From assembly GCA_964016985.1 (NCBI GenBank), contig OZ024834.1, positions 87,704,937-87,768,936 on the forward strand: a DNA stretch of 64,000 bases. The letters run 5' to 3'. This document shows, in pieces, positions 21,540 to 33,480 of this stretch. Position numbers and translations under genes: made by a program. A model generated the notes under the pieces. It was not told the origin of the DNA. It did no database searches and was given only the letters and a program-made list of their open reading frames with translations. Within the stretch, counting starts at the first letter, position 1, and the number at the start of each line of letters is the position of its first letter. This stretch comes from Anodontia alba (lineage: Eukaryota; Mollusca; Bivalvia; Lucinida; Lucinidae).

Positions 21540-21790
21540 AGGTGTCCCAGATTCTGACACCATTTTGTTTTATGTTGGCAACTACAGGCATGCCATATTT
21601 ATGAAGAAATTATTCAAAGTATTTGGAGTGGCAGGTCTGAGCAATCAATAGGGACCCAGATCAGTTGCTGCAGAATACTACATGTGATCAGGGTCTACAC
21701 AATTTGCCACTAATCCAGCAGTATTTAGACACTTCGTTAGGCAGTAAAATGGACTTCTTGAAATTTCAGGATAAGCATGCGGTAACAAGT
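21540..21790 (+). repeat. Fold-back family F element
   Basis: Degraded copy: GGGACCCAGATCAGTTGCTG against GTGATCAGGGTCTACACAAT, then TTTGCCACTAATCCAGCAGT. Confidence 0.5.
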
Positions 21791-22106
21791 TAAGACTAAT
21801 AGGGTGAACAAGTTATAATCCACACAAATAACAGAAGTTCTTCATATCCTCTTGAATGTTAAGTTTCATCATGGTAAAATTATTACACTATGAATACCTT
21901 GGGAATTGTTATGCATATGACTTGAATGCCGTATACAAAGCAGAGGCTCAGATTGTAATGCAAAATTAATGAAAAGCACAGGAAATATGGATACCCTGTG
22001 CAAAGTCCGTTTTTTTTTTTGAATAACTAAATACTTATTAAATATTACTGTCAAAACAATATTTTGATGGTTGCAATCTTATAGTTAACATTATATGTTA
22101 TGAGCA

Positions 22107-22676
22107 ATATGTTGACCTGGCCCTGCTGAACCCAAATATGCCCTGCTTTTGCAAACAGTGTAGATCCAGATCAGTTGGCTTCTGAGAAGCCAACTGATCT
22201 GGATCTGCACTGATTGTCATTAAGTATGTGAATTTGTATCAACAACTTCGATCAAGCAATCTGATTGGCTTATTAAAAGTGGGCATGACATCATAATTTA
22301 TTCAGCATGACAAGGGTTTAGTTACTTACATATCTGCTGAAGTGAGACAAAATATTCTAAAATAAGAATAAATTTTTCCTTTTTTACATATTTAGTGTTG
22401 AATGATTTATTGCATTTGATGTTGTTGCTTTAACTTTTTAAAGACCATCAACAATATTATAGTCATTTAACCCTTGTCATGTTGAATAAATTAAAATGCC
22501 ATGCCCACTTCTAATTGTCAACCAGTCATATTACTTGATCCAGATTGTTGATATAAATTCACATTCTGAATGGCAAACAGTGCAGATCCAGATCAGTGGC
22601 TTCTTCAGAAGCCAACTGATCTGGATCTACACTGTTTGCTAAAGTAGGGTATATTGGGCTCAGCAGGACAAGGGTT
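22107..22676 (+). repeat. Two family D fold-back elements as a large inverted repeat
   Basis: 22110-22322 and 22465-22676 are inverted copies of one about 210-bp element, separated by about 140 bp. Each holds a hairpin GTAGATCCAGATCAGTTGGC with its complement, and each has an outer end near AACCCTTGTCATG. A related block is at 47355-47490 and a partial one at 45048-45155. Confidence 0.8.
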
Positions 22677-23824
22677 AAAAATTATGATAAGGAGATAAAC
22701 TGGTAGAGGTTATGCAGTCATGAGATTCCATTCCTAGTGGGGATTTGAACCTGCAACCACTACAACAGCAGGCAAGCACTACTGATTCTCCCAAAATGAT
22801 TCAACCACATATTACTTTATAATCAGCAAACAGTAGATATAGGAGGGTTTCAGATGGTGAAAGAGGTGTGGATTTGCTGGAAGGGATAGGCCAAATGACT
22901 TGATTTCTGTTGTAACTTGTGGTAGACTGTTTAAATTTCTTGTTACTTCACTTTAATGCATTACATGTTCGTAGTTTAACATTCAGCTTTTTTCTGACAT
23001 TACCTATAGAACTAGCCATATACATACCCACGAAATAAAGCCCATGGTTAAATTGCTGATTACCCTAATACAATGGGAGGTCATTCACCAATTTACTTCA
23101 AACTGTCATATAAGTAACAAAATAATAAATTAAGATAAGACTGAGTTTTACAAATATATTCCCATTGTAAATGAGGAACGGAGACCACATTATGAGGTAG
23201 ATTGTTTTGTCATGCACTTGGTTCAAGTAGTTCATTGTAGCTAGAAGTCCAGTTGCTGCTGTAAGTAGTTGTGGTCATGGTACCCAAGCCATAATCCAAA
23301 CTCATAAATCTGTAAACCAATGACAAATCCGAATGTTTAGACCAACAAACTATTTTCAGTAAGTTCCTAATTACATTGGTGGAGGTTTTAGCATCAGAAG
23401 AGAGTGCTGTTTCCTTAAAACAATACAGAAAATACAAAGCATATACAGGGACTATATTCTGAATTATGTAACAGTAAAATAATATTTTGGTTATATATTA
23501 ATGTATCTTGATGGCATCTCTGTATATTTTGGATAATACATAATTAAATGCAAAAGATTGTTTGTTAGGCAAAACATGAATGACAGAATTAAAAAAAAAA
23601 TGATAACCAGCCAAAAGTATCCCATGTATTTCAGTTTGCTTTGAAACTGCAAAAATCTTAAATACATGTATATTATTGTCCTCACACCAAGGATATTTTG
23701 GTAAGCATGAGGGGAATGTTTATTGCAAAATCTAAAAACTGAATTACCCATATGCAATCTTGACTGGGCCATTCCTGTTTACATGTCAGCAGCGCACTAA
23801 TCAGTTATTTTCTTCTCTTTTCAG
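22677..23824 (+). other. No gene recognised up to the acceptor of the next exon
   Basis: AT-rich. Includes a weak tRNA-like box (GGGGATTTGAACCTGCAACC near 22738, minus-strand sense). Ends in a long pyrimidine tract (TATTTTCTTCTCTTTTCAG), one of the strongest acceptors in the window. Confidence 0.5.
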
Positions 23825-24400
23825 ACTGAAGCTTGGACTGATCGTCACACCGCTGAATCTCAACGCCTGCTTCACACAGACTGGAAAAATATAATTTAAC
23901 AATTCACTATGCATATATACATGTCAGGACTAAATCTCAACACAGACTTGAAATAGACTTACAACTTACAGGAAGTTAAAAGAACATATTGTCAGAACTA
24001 GTAGTTCACTAGGAGTATATATGTGTCAAGACAGCAGTTCACTTCAAGTTTATATCATGTGTTACAAGAGTATATATGTGTCAGGATTAACTGTATACTA
24101 AGAGTATATGAGTGTCTGGATCCAAGTTTCCATTGTGCCTTCCTGCTGAAACTTTTGGAAAGTCGGTCCTGCCATCACTGGCTTTTGTCTGGAAGGTTCA
24201 CACCTCTCTTGAAGCAAGATCAGTGTTTGGGGCCTTTTTCTCATCTGTCCCATTCTCCTTTTACCTTGGAAGATGACTGGACTGAAATATTGTTGACAGG
24301 ATCTTTTTAAATCTTTACTCAAAGAATTTTTTAGTATTTATTTTATTGTTAGTGGTGAAATCAGTGTATATCTGTTGAAAATAAAAGTGGTGTCAATCAC
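23825..24400 (+). other. Candidate terminal exon (3' UTR, possibly short coding tail)
   Basis: Follows a strong acceptor. In phase 0 it would code 24 residues (TEAWTDRHTAESQRLLHTDW then KNII) before TAA. In the phase left by the donors at 2327 or 9440 it would stop almost at once (a codon and then TGA). An AATAAA at 24380-24385 with a GT-rich stretch just after it marks a plausible cleavage site. It may be the 3' UTR exon of the small secreted-protein gene through the donor at 12588, or the end of a gene whose other exons I did not find. Confidence 0.5.
24380..24385 (+). promoter_or_regulatory. Poly(A) signal AATAAA
   Basis: Lies 555 bases after the acceptor at 23824, followed by GTGGTGTC, a GU-rich downstream element. 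Confidence 0.55.
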
Positions 24401-24957
24401 TAGTGAATTGATATCGTATCATTTCACTATTGACTGATACGATTTATATTTCACTCCTTGCTTTGGACCACTTCGGTTTTCTTCATTGTTTCAGAAGTGG
24501 ATGTTACCTCCACTTCAGATTTTTGAACACTTCTAACTTCTTTGTTTCTGAACTAAACTATCAAGTGTTGGTATGCATTTTTTTTTTAGTTAGAATGTAA
24601 GGAACATTTTGGTATTAAGATTATTTTGATTTGCCGAAACTTTTTGTTTTTGTTCCTCCAGCATTTCACATGTCGTGACTAGTACATGTTAAATATGGGT
24701 ATATGTCCTTTAGAACTGGTAAGTTTGGTTACTATGAGTAGCTATATGTCAGAATTAGCAGTTCAGCATATGTATATATGAGCCGCTACATGAGAAAACC
24801 TACCTTTGGACATATAGCCAGTGAATGCTCAGATCAGCCTGTGTACCTGTGCAGTATGATCTAGTATAGTCTAGGGTCTAAGTTTTCTTTGGTGGACAGT
24901 GATAACTGATCAGACTGCATGAATTTGCAGTTGTCAGAAGGTTCATTGTCTCAATCA

Positions 24958-24960
<3 letters not shown>

Positions 24961-24990
<30 letters not shown>
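24961..24990 (+). repeat. (GT)n microsatellite
   Basis: Uninterrupted GT dinucleotides, about 15 copies. Confidence 0.95.
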
Positions 24991-24992
<2 letters not shown>

Positions 24993-25129
24993 AAATCAAG
25001 ACTCCAATCTTTTCAGTCTTCAAGCAGTTTTACAGTTACCAAGAGCTCAGAAATGATACTTCATAGCTCTTTGTGATGTGCTACTTGCCTACCAATTCCT
25101 AGAAGGTTGATCTGTTGCAGTTCCTCTCC

Positions 25130-26237
25130 ATTTGTTATATCCTAAGCAAGCAAAATTTGGGAGAGGATATATAGCGGTCATCATGTCAGTCTGTCCATCC
25201 AACTGTCCAAATTTGTGATTTTTGTTAGATTTTAATATTTCACAGAAATGATCAGCATGAGTAGCCATGCATGCTGTTATTTTGGGAGGGGATGTGTTAT
25301 CTACACCCCTTAGTCAGCATTTGTGTATACTATCCCTTTCAGAAACAGCCTGAAAATAATCCCTTTCCCTCACTTGATCAAAAATAGTGAAAATCATTCC
25401 AATGAAAATCTATTGCGCTTCTTCTGAACCAAAAGGCCAATTAACTCGAAACTTGGTAGGAAGTATCGAGGCAACTTGTAGATCAAATATAGCAAAAATC
25501 TTTCTGATAGGAAATCAAAGATGATAGCCATTTTGAAAATTAATTTTGAACTTCTTCTCTTTAACTGAATGGTGACTTGTAGATCAAAAATAGCTAAAAT
25601 ATTTCTGTGGCAACTTGTACTTTAAAAATAGCCATGGCCTCCATGTTGAAAATTTATTTTGTCTTCTCCTAAAGGCCAACTGACTCGGTAGGAAGTATCG
25701 GGGCAACATGTAGATCAAAAATATCTAGAATTATACTGATTGGAAATCCAAGAAAGTTGCCATCTTGAAAATCTATTTTGCACTTCTTCTCATGAACCGA
25801 AAGGCCAATTGACTCGAAACTTGGTAGGAACTATCAGAGCGACCTGTAGATAAAAAATTGTTTCGATAAGAAATCCAAGATGGCTGCAACAGCTGCTATC
25901 TTGAAAATCCATTTTAAACTTCTAGTAAAACCAAAAGCCAAAATCATTCCAATGGGAAATCCAAGCTGACCCCCACGGCCACGATCTTGAAAATCTATTT
26001 TTGATTTTCTTCTCCTTAACTGAAAGGCCAGTTGACTCGAAACTTCATTGGAAGTATAAATAATAATGTAGATAAAAAAATAGCTAAAATTGTTCTGATT
26101 GTAAATCCAAGATGGCCACCATTGTAGCCATCTCAAAACTTGAAATTCTTCAAGACTCTTGAACAAAAAGATCAATTGACTCGAAACTTGTCTGTAATCA
26201 GGTGAGCAATACAGGACCATCTTGGCCCTCTTGTCAT
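25130..26237 (+). repeat. Repeat family G, variant with tandem units
   Basis: Left part (about 25145-25330) has AAGCAAAATTTGGGAGAGGA. From 25380 five to six diverged units repeat AACCGAAAGGCCAATTGACT, CGAAACTTGGTAGGAA and AAATCCAAGATGG. The right end CAGGTGAGCAATACAGGACC then ATCTTGGCCCTCTTGTCA is the family terminus. A 128-codon minus-strand frame (25834-26220) is a by-product. Confidence 0.65.
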
Positions 26238-26343
26238 AGTTTTTATTCTACTCAGATCTTAGTATATATATACAAGCAGCAAAGACCCTGAGACTTCACT
26301 ATCAGATGTGTAGGCTACTGTTTCTTCATATTTTGTACATTTC

Positions 26344-26558
26344 TTAACACTTAGCACTCTGGGTAAAATTTTCAGCAGAAAACATATTGAAATATTTTTC
26401 TTATTTTTTGCAGAAAACAGAATTTGACATCCCATGCAAATTGTCCCAGTTGGAGACAATTTGCATGAAATGTCTGAGCCTGTTTTCTGGGAAAAATAAG
26501 AAAAACATCACCCAGTTTGTTGTCTGTTGAATTAGCCCAGAGAGTGGTAATGGTTAAG
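26344..26558 (+). repeat. Fold-back family A element, reversed
   Basis: TTAACACTTAGCACTCTGGG to AGAGAGTGGTAATGGTTAA; arms meet at TTGTCCCAGTTGGAGACAAT. Confidence 0.8.
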
Positions 26559-27010
26559 TTTCTGTTCATGACAGGGCATCCATATATGCAGACCATTGAT
26601 ATAATTACTGACATAATGATGAAATCTGGTCTTTGTTACTGTATGTCACAATTGTTTACATGAGATATTTATATATTTCTTCCCTGTTTCTGTCATTGTA
26701 TTGTTAATGTGTGGAATTTATAGCTTTTCTTGAAGAGTCTAAGTAGGTTAGTCTCATGACAGATACAGTGTACAAAAATTAATTGAAAATACAGATACAA
26801 ATACTTGAAGGCTGATGTTACAGAGCGGGACACCTGTCAAATGGCAGCCTTTCTTGTAAAAATAGAAATATACAATTGAACTTCAGTGGCTCTAACATCT
26901 TTATGAGCATGGAAATTTGTTCTAAACATGGGTAATTCAAGCCACTGAGGGTAATGCCGGGCCAGGAGGCATTTAGGGATGATTTAGGGATTTTTCCGTT
27001 TTCTATAAAA
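26559..27010 (+). other. No gene recognised
   Basis: No splice-flanked frame. A GTCACTGAGG/TTCAAGCCACTGAG-type pair of short complementary words is present near 26885-26950. Confidence 0.45.
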
Positions 27011-27011
27011 T

Positions 27012-27095
27012 AATGGTATGTTGTGTGTACTCATTAGAATTGCCTCATTGAGGCAATTCTAATGAGTACACACAACATACATTTTCATCACACAG
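27012..27095 (+). repeat. Fold-back family B element, compact near-perfect hairpin
   Basis: Two arms of about 33 bases (GTATGTTGTGTGTACTCATT and its complement at the outer ends) meet at GCCTCATTGAGGC. Only the inner part of the family is present. Confidence 0.85.
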
Positions 27096-27736
27096 TAAGA
27101 AAATTTTCATAAAATTTCCCTAAAAATTTGTTTTCTTGAGCTATCAGAAGAATTTCCCTAAGGACCCAAAAACGAGTTCAAATCAGCCAGAATAAACAAG
27201 CTGTAGTGTTCGAGTCATTGAAGTTTTACAAGTCATGACTGTACACTTCTCTTAGGGAAATGTTTGTTACTTGTTTGTTATTTATATCTCCTGATTTTTT
27301 TTGTGACTGCTTCAGCGAGCTGACTTTCCAGCAGCGACAAATGCATTGGTGTTGGCATCGACATTGTTTATTCTGTGCGTTTAGCTCTGCCAGCAGTTGC
27401 GACATAGCCATTTAATGAATGCATTGTATCATTGTAAATATCATAGAGGGTCTGGCTGTTGCTTTCTGTTGAAATTTTACTGTTTACATATTCTTGGGTC
27501 CATTTGCACTTGGGTCATCCAATTTCTGGTCATGAGATCATGAAAAATAAAAATTGTGATATTTAATTATTGATGTCTTAGTTTCTTTCCCATTCCTCTT
27601 GTAGATTCAGTTACATCCCCTTTATTTCTATACTGATTTTAAAACAAAATTGTCCTTGGTGTGCAAAACATTAAAGTTATTGATGGATTTATGAAAATCA
27701 TACATAAGGAAATTGAAAGGAAGGTTTAGTTTATCG

Positions 27737-27844
27737 TATGACCCAAGACTTGTAGTTTTATGCAAAATCTGCTATGACCCAAGACTTGTAGTTTTATGCA
27801 AAATCTCCTATGACCCAAGACTTGTAGTTTTATGCAAAATCTGC
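27737..27844 (+). repeat. 36-bp tandem repeat, three copies
   Basis: Unit begins TATGACCCAAGACTTGTAGT; copies start at 27737, 27773 and 27809 and differ at only one or two bases. In one frame it reads as a 12-residue repeat, but no splice or start context supports coding. Confidence 0.9.
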
Positions 27845-27923
27845 TCACACCATTGTTTTACCATTAGTAAACAACTCGGTGTTATAGTTATATACTCTCA
27901 TAATGCAAGTGTAGTATTGGTGT

Positions 27924-27960
27924 ATGTGTATGTGTGTGTGTGTGTATGTGTATGTGTTTT
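27924..27960 (+). repeat. Imperfect (GT)n microsatellite
   Basis: GTATGTGTATGTGTGTGTGT with A interruptions. Confidence 0.9.
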
Positions 27961-28140
27961 TATAGCATTATGGCACTGTCAGATTCGATGCCATATGATA
28001 ATATCATAAGCACTAGAGATAATAACCACAGCTGAATGGCTTTCTTCTCCCACTACTATCATAACAGAACATGCCAGGAACAACACAGGAATCTGTTTAT
28101 AACACTGTCCATTATAGCTTGATTTTGAACAAAACACAAT

Positions 28141-28339
28141 TTAACCTTGAACACACTATTGGCTAATTCAGCAGATGACAAATTGATGATAATTCTTTTT
28201 TTTTCTCTGAAAGCAGGATTGACATTTCAATTGGAGACAATTTGCATGAAATGTCATATCTTGTTTTCTGGAAAAAAATAAGAAAACAATTTCAATATGT
28301 CGTCTGCTGAAAATTTTACCCAGCATGCTAAGCATTAAA
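28141..28339 (+). repeat. Fold-back family A element
   Basis: TTAACCTTGAACACACTATT to CAGCATGCTAAGCATTAA; the left inner arm has lost GCAAATTGTCTCC. Confidence 0.75.
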
Positions 28340-28689
28340 GACTGACCCCAGAAATGTATCTGAACAAAAATATATAGATTATAAAGAAAAATGATAATTT
28401 ATAGAATTTTTTTCTTATCTGTATTCTTTTATTTGGATACAATGTTTATTTATCCAGCAGGAAAAGAAATTATGCTCTATTCCACACACAATATCAGATA
28501 TGTGGGGAAGGACTTGGCAAAAAAGATATGCTGATTGGGCATTAAATTCCAAACCAGCCACAGGTATATCATGAAAAAGGTGGCTCTGATAATAAGGCTG
28601 TTATAAAATGTCAGTTTATCTACAATTTGGCAGCCAACCTATTCATGCCCAAACTGAAAGTAAGCCCACTCATACATAATCTTGAGGCA

Positions 28690-30060
28690 AGCTGGATTTC
28701 AGACTTCTCTAGTGTGATCTGGAGTTCAGCCTTCTCTAGTGCTGGAGTTCAACCTTCTCTAGTGTAATCTGGAGTTCAGCCTTCTCCAGTGCAGTCCAAT
28801 CTTCTCTAGTGCAGTCCAGAGTTCAACATTGTCTGGTGTTGTCTTGAGTTCAACTATCTCAAGTGCAATCTGGAGTTCAGCCTTCTCTAATGCAGTCTGG
28901 AGTTCGGCCTTATCTAGTGCAATCTGGAATTCAGCCTTGTCTAATGCAGTCTGGAGTTCAACCTTCTCTAATGCAGTCTGGAGTTTAATCTTTTCAAGTG
29001 CAATCTGGAATTCAGCCTTGTCTAATGCAGTCTGGAGTTCAACCTTCACTAATGCAGTCTGGAGTTCAATCTTTTCAAGTGTAATCTGGAGTTCAGCCTT
29101 CTCTAATGCAGTCTGGAGTTCAACCTTCTCTAATGCAGTCTGGAGTTCAATCTTTTCAAGTGCAATCTGGAATTCAGCCTTCTCTAATGCAATCTGGAGT
29201 TCAGCCTTCTCTAATGCAGTCTGGAGTTCAACCTTCTCTAATGTAGTCTAGAGTTCAACCTTCTCAAATGCAGTCTGGAGTTCAGCCTTCTCTAATGCAA
29301 TCTGGAGTTCAGCCTTCTCTAGTGCAATCTTGAGTTGAGCCTTCTCTAGTGCAGTCCAACCTTCTCTAGTGCAGTGCAGTTCAACCTTTCTAGTGCAGTC
29401 TGAAAATCAGCCTTCTTAAGTGCAATCTGGTGTTCAGCTGTCTCTAGTGTGATCTGGAGTTCAGCCTTATCTAGTGCAATCTGGAGTTCAATATTCTCTG
29501 GTATGATCTGGAGTTCAGCCTTCTCTAGTACAGTCCAGAGTTCAACCTTCTCTAGTGCAGTCCAGAGTTTAACCTTCTTTACTGCAGTCTGGAGTTTAAC
29601 CTTCTCTAGTGCAATCTGGAGTTCAGCCTTCTTTAGTGCAGTGTGGAGTTCAGCCTTCTCTAGTGTGATCTGGAGTTCAGCTCTAGTGCAGTCTGGAGTT
29701 CAGCCTTCTCTAATGCCATCCTGAGTTAAACTTTTTCTAGTGCAGTCTGGAGTTCAACCCTATCTAGTGCAATCTGGAGTTCAGCCTTCTCTAATGCAGT
29801 CCTTAGCAGCCATATCTAATGCAGTCTGGAGTTCATGCTTTTCTACTGTGGTCTGGAGTTCAGCCTTCTCTACTGTGGTCTGAGTTCAGCCTTCTCTACT
29901 GTGGTCTGAGTTCAGCCAGCTCTATTGTGGTCTGAGTTCAGCCTGCTCTAATGCAGTCTGGAGTTCAGCCATCTCTAGTGCATTATTGACTCCAGTCTGC
30001 TTTAGTGCAATAATTTGTATTTGAATACAGCCTGCTCTGGTGCAATCTGGAAATCAGCTT
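28690..30060 (+). repeat. 27-bp satellite, monomeric section
   Basis: About 48 head-to-tail monomers of consensus TTCTCTAGTGCAGTCTGGAG followed by TTCAGCC (27 bp) with 5-25 per cent divergence. No clear higher-order order, though short blocks of alternating variants recur (28905-29230). Because 27 is nine codons, both strands have long frames: on the plus strand a SSAFSNAVW repeat, on the minus strand an ELQTALEKA repeat. Confidence 0.93.
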
Positions 30061-30960
30061 GCTCATGAACAATCTAGAGTTTGTCTGCTCATACACAATC
30101 TATAAACTAGCCTGTTCATGCACAATCTAGAGTTCAGCCTTCTCATGCACAATTTAGAATTCAATCTGGAGTTCAGCCTGCTAAAGAACAATCTCAGGTT
30201 CAGCCTGCCTGTGTTCAAACTGGATGCCAACCTTCTCGTGTGCAATTTGGAGTCCACACTGCTCATGCTCAGTCTGTAGCTCAGCCAGCTTATGCACAAA
30301 CTGGAGTTCAGCCTGCTTATGAAATATCAAGTGACCAGCTTGTTCATGTGCATTCTTCAGTTCTACCTGCTCATGCACAGTCTGGAGACCAGTCTGCCTA
30401 TGTGCAATCAGTAGTTCAGCCTGCTCTTGCACAACCTAGGGGCCAGTCTGCTCATACATAAAATGGAGTTAGCCTCCTTGTGCACACACTGCAATTGAGG
30501 TTGCTCATACAGTATATGGCAGCAGCACACTCATGTGCAAATTCATCCTGTTCATGCATAATCTGGAGTTCAACCTACTACCATATGTATAATCTGCCGG
30601 TCTGACAGAATTTCCTGCACATTTTATAGTTCAGCCTGTTGATGCACAATTTTATGCAGCCTGTTCATGCACAATATGGACTTCAACCTACTATGTATAA
30701 TCTGCAGGTCAGCCTCTCCTGCACAATTTATAGTTCAGCCTGTTGATACACAACTTGGAATTCAGGCTGTTCATGCACAATCTGGTGTTCACCCTACTAT
30801 GTACAATCTGCAGGTCGGCCTCTCGTGGACAATTTGGAGTTCAGTCTGTTTATGCACAATCTGGAGTTCAATGGGTTGATGCACATTCTGGAATTCAGCC
30901 TACTGTGTATACAATCTACATATCAGCCTCTCGTACACAATTTGGAGTTCAACATGTTCA
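30061..30960 (+). repeat. 27-bp satellite, diverged transition section
   Basis: Monomers change to the related form TGCTCATGCACAATCTGGAG followed by TTCAGCC. Divergence and small indels are high and 26-bp monomers first appear. This links the 28.7-30 kb variant (TTCTCTAGTGCA) to the two ordered sections to its right. Confidence 0.9.
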
Positions 30961-31975
30961 TGTCCAGTTTTTTGGCTCAGGCTGTTCATGCACAATCTGG
31001 AGTTCAACCTACTATGTACAATCTGCAGGTCAGTCTCTTGTGCACAATTTGCAGTTCAGCATATTCATGCACAATCTGGAGTTCAACCTACTATGTACAA
31101 TCTGCAGGCCATCCTCTCGTGCACAGTTTGGAGGTCAGCATGTTCATGCACAATTAGGAGTTCAGCCTGTTCATGCACGGTCTGGTGTTCAACCTACTGT
31201 GTACAATCTGCAGGTCAGTCTCTTGTGCACAATTTGCAGTTCAGCATATTCATGCACAGTCTGGAGTTCAACCTACTATGTACAATCTGCAGGCCAGCCT
31301 CTCATGCACAGTTTGGAGGTCAGCATGTTCATGCACAATTAGGAGTTCAGCCTGTTCATGCACGGTCTGGTGTTCAACCTACTGTGTACAATCTGCAGGC
31401 CAGCCTCTTGTGCACAATTTGCAGTTCAGCATATTCGTGCACAATCTGGAGTTCAACCTACTATGTACAATCTGCAGGCCAGCCTCTCGTGCACAGTTTG
31501 GAGATCAGCATGTTCATGCACAATTAGGAGTTCAGCCTGTTCATGCACGGTCTGGTGTTCAACCTACTGTGTACAATCTGCAGGCCAGCCTCTTATGCAC
31601 AATTTGCAGTTCAGCATATTCGTGCACAATCTGTAGTTCAACCTACTATGTACAATCTGCAGGCCAGCCTCTCGTGCACAGTTTGGAGGTCAGCATGTTC
31701 ATGCACAATTAGGAGTTCAGCCTGTTCATGCATGGTCTGGTGTTCAACCTACTGTGTACAATATGCAGGCCAGCCTCTTGTGCACAATTTGCAGTTCAGC
31801 ATATTTGTGCACAATCTGGAGTTCAACCTACTATGTACAATCTGCAGGCCAGCCTCTCGTGCACAGTTTGGAGGTCAGCATGTTCATGCACAATTAGGAG
31901 TTCAGCCTGTTCATGCATGGTCTGGTGTTCAACCTACTGTGTACAATCTGCAGGTCAGCCTCTCATGCTCAATTG
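30961..31975 (+). repeat. 27-bp satellite, 185-bp higher-order repeat
   Basis: Seven monomers of 27, 26, 26, 27, 27, 26 and 26 bp form a 185-bp unit repeated a little over five times. ATG-anchored frames recur at 30988, 31173, 31358, 31543 and 31728, exactly 185 apart. Units differ at only a few positions (for example ATTCATGC versus ATTCGTGC), far less than monomers differ within a unit. This is the signature of recent amplification of a multi-monomer block. Confidence 0.95.
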
Positions 31976-32500
31976 GTAGTTCAGCCTGTTCATGCACAGT
32001 CTCGAAATCAGCCCACTATGTACAACCTGCAGGTCACCCTCTCATGCACAATCTGAAATGCAGCATATTCATGTACCATTTGGAGTTCAGCCTGTTCATG
32101 TACAATCTCGAGTTCAGCCTACTATGCACAATCTGCATTTCAGCCTCTCGTACACAATTTGGAGTTTAGCTTGCTCATGCACAGGCTAGTGCTTAGTCTA
32201 TTATGTACAATCTGCATGCCTCTTGCACAATCTGGAGTACAGCTTGTTCATGCACAATCTGGTTCAGCCTTCTATTTACAATCTGTAGGTCAGCCTCTGG
32301 TTCAAAATCTAGTGTTCTGCCAAGCCATGCACAATCTGTAGGCCAGCTAGTTCATGCACAACCTGTGGCTAGCCTGATCATTCACAGTCTGGATATCAGC
32401 CTGTTGTGTACAATTTTGAGGTCAACCTACTTATGCACAATTCGGAATTCAACATGCCCACGTGCAGTCTGGAATTCAGCCAGTACGTGCACAATCTGGA
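31976..32500 (+). repeat. 27-bp satellite, diverged section between the two ordered blocks
   Basis: Unordered monomers such as TGTTCATGTACAATCTCGAG and TATTATGTACAATCTGCATG, with deletions inside monomers. Confidence 0.88.
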
Positions 32501-33480
32501 GTTCAACCTGCTTATGAACATTCTGGAGTTCTGCCTGCTCATGTACATTTTTGAATTCAGTCCGTTCATGCACAATCTCGTTCAGCCTGCTTATGAACAT
32601 TCTGGAGTTCTGTCTTCTCATGTACATTCTTGATTTCAATCCGTTCATGCACAATCTCGTTCAGCCTGCTTATGAACATTCTGGAGTTCTGTCTTCTCAT
32701 GTACATTCTTGATTTCAGTCCGTTCATGCACAATCTCGAGTTCAGCCTGCTTATGAACATTCTGGAGTTCTGTCTTCTCATGTACATTCTTGATTTCAGT
32801 CAGTTCATGCACAATCTCGAGTTCAGCCTGCTTATGAACATTCTGGAGTTCTGTCTGCTCATGCATAGTCTTCATTTCAGCCCGTTCATGCACAATCTCG
32901 AGGAGTTCAGCCTGCTTATGAATATTCTGGAGTTCTGTCTGCTCATGTACATTCTTGAATTCAGTCCGTTCATGCACAATCTCGTTCAGCCTGCTTATGA
33001 GCATTCTGGAGTTCTGTCTTCTCATGTACATTCTTGATTTCAGTCCGTTCATGCACAATCTCGAGTTCAGCCTGCTTATGAACATTCTGGAGTTCTGTCT
33101 TCTCATGTACATTCTTGAATTCAGTCCGCTCATGCACAATCTCGTTCAGCCTGCTTATGAACATTCTGGAGTTCTGTCTTCTCATGTACATTCTTGATTT
33201 CAGCCCGTTCATGCACAATCTCTAGTTCAGCCTATACGAACATTCTGGAGTTCTGTCTGCTCATGTACATTCTTGATTTCAGTCCGTTCATGCACAATCT
33301 CGAGTTAAGCCTGCTTATGAGCATTCTGGAGTTCTGTCTTCTCATGTACATTCTTGATTTCAGCCCGTTCATGCACAATCTCGAGTTCAACCTGCTTATG
33401 AACATTCTGGAGTTCTGTCTTCTCATGCACATTCTTGATTTCAGCCTATTCATGCACAATCTCGAGTTCAGCCTGCTCGT
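32501..33480 (+). repeat. 27-bp satellite, 81-bp (three-monomer) higher-order repeat
   Basis: Three distinct monomers alternate: CCTGCTTATGAACATTCTGG-, TCTTCTCATGTACATTCTTG- and TCCGTTCATGCACAATCTCG-. About twelve units are seen. Several have a two-base deletion (CTCGTTCAG for CTCGAGTTCAG), making the unit 79 bp and switching reading frame. Confidence 0.93.

Noticed and set aside
25834..26220. 128-codon minus-strand open frame.
   Set aside because: Lies wholly in diverged family G units, whose repeated words generate it; no hydrophobicity or motif pattern suggesting a protein.
27226..27411. Minus-strand frame beginning MAMSQLLAEL with a Cys-rich stretch (CRCQHQCICRCW).
   Set aside because: Attractive start, but no donor with a good consensus at its end and no second exon; could be chance.
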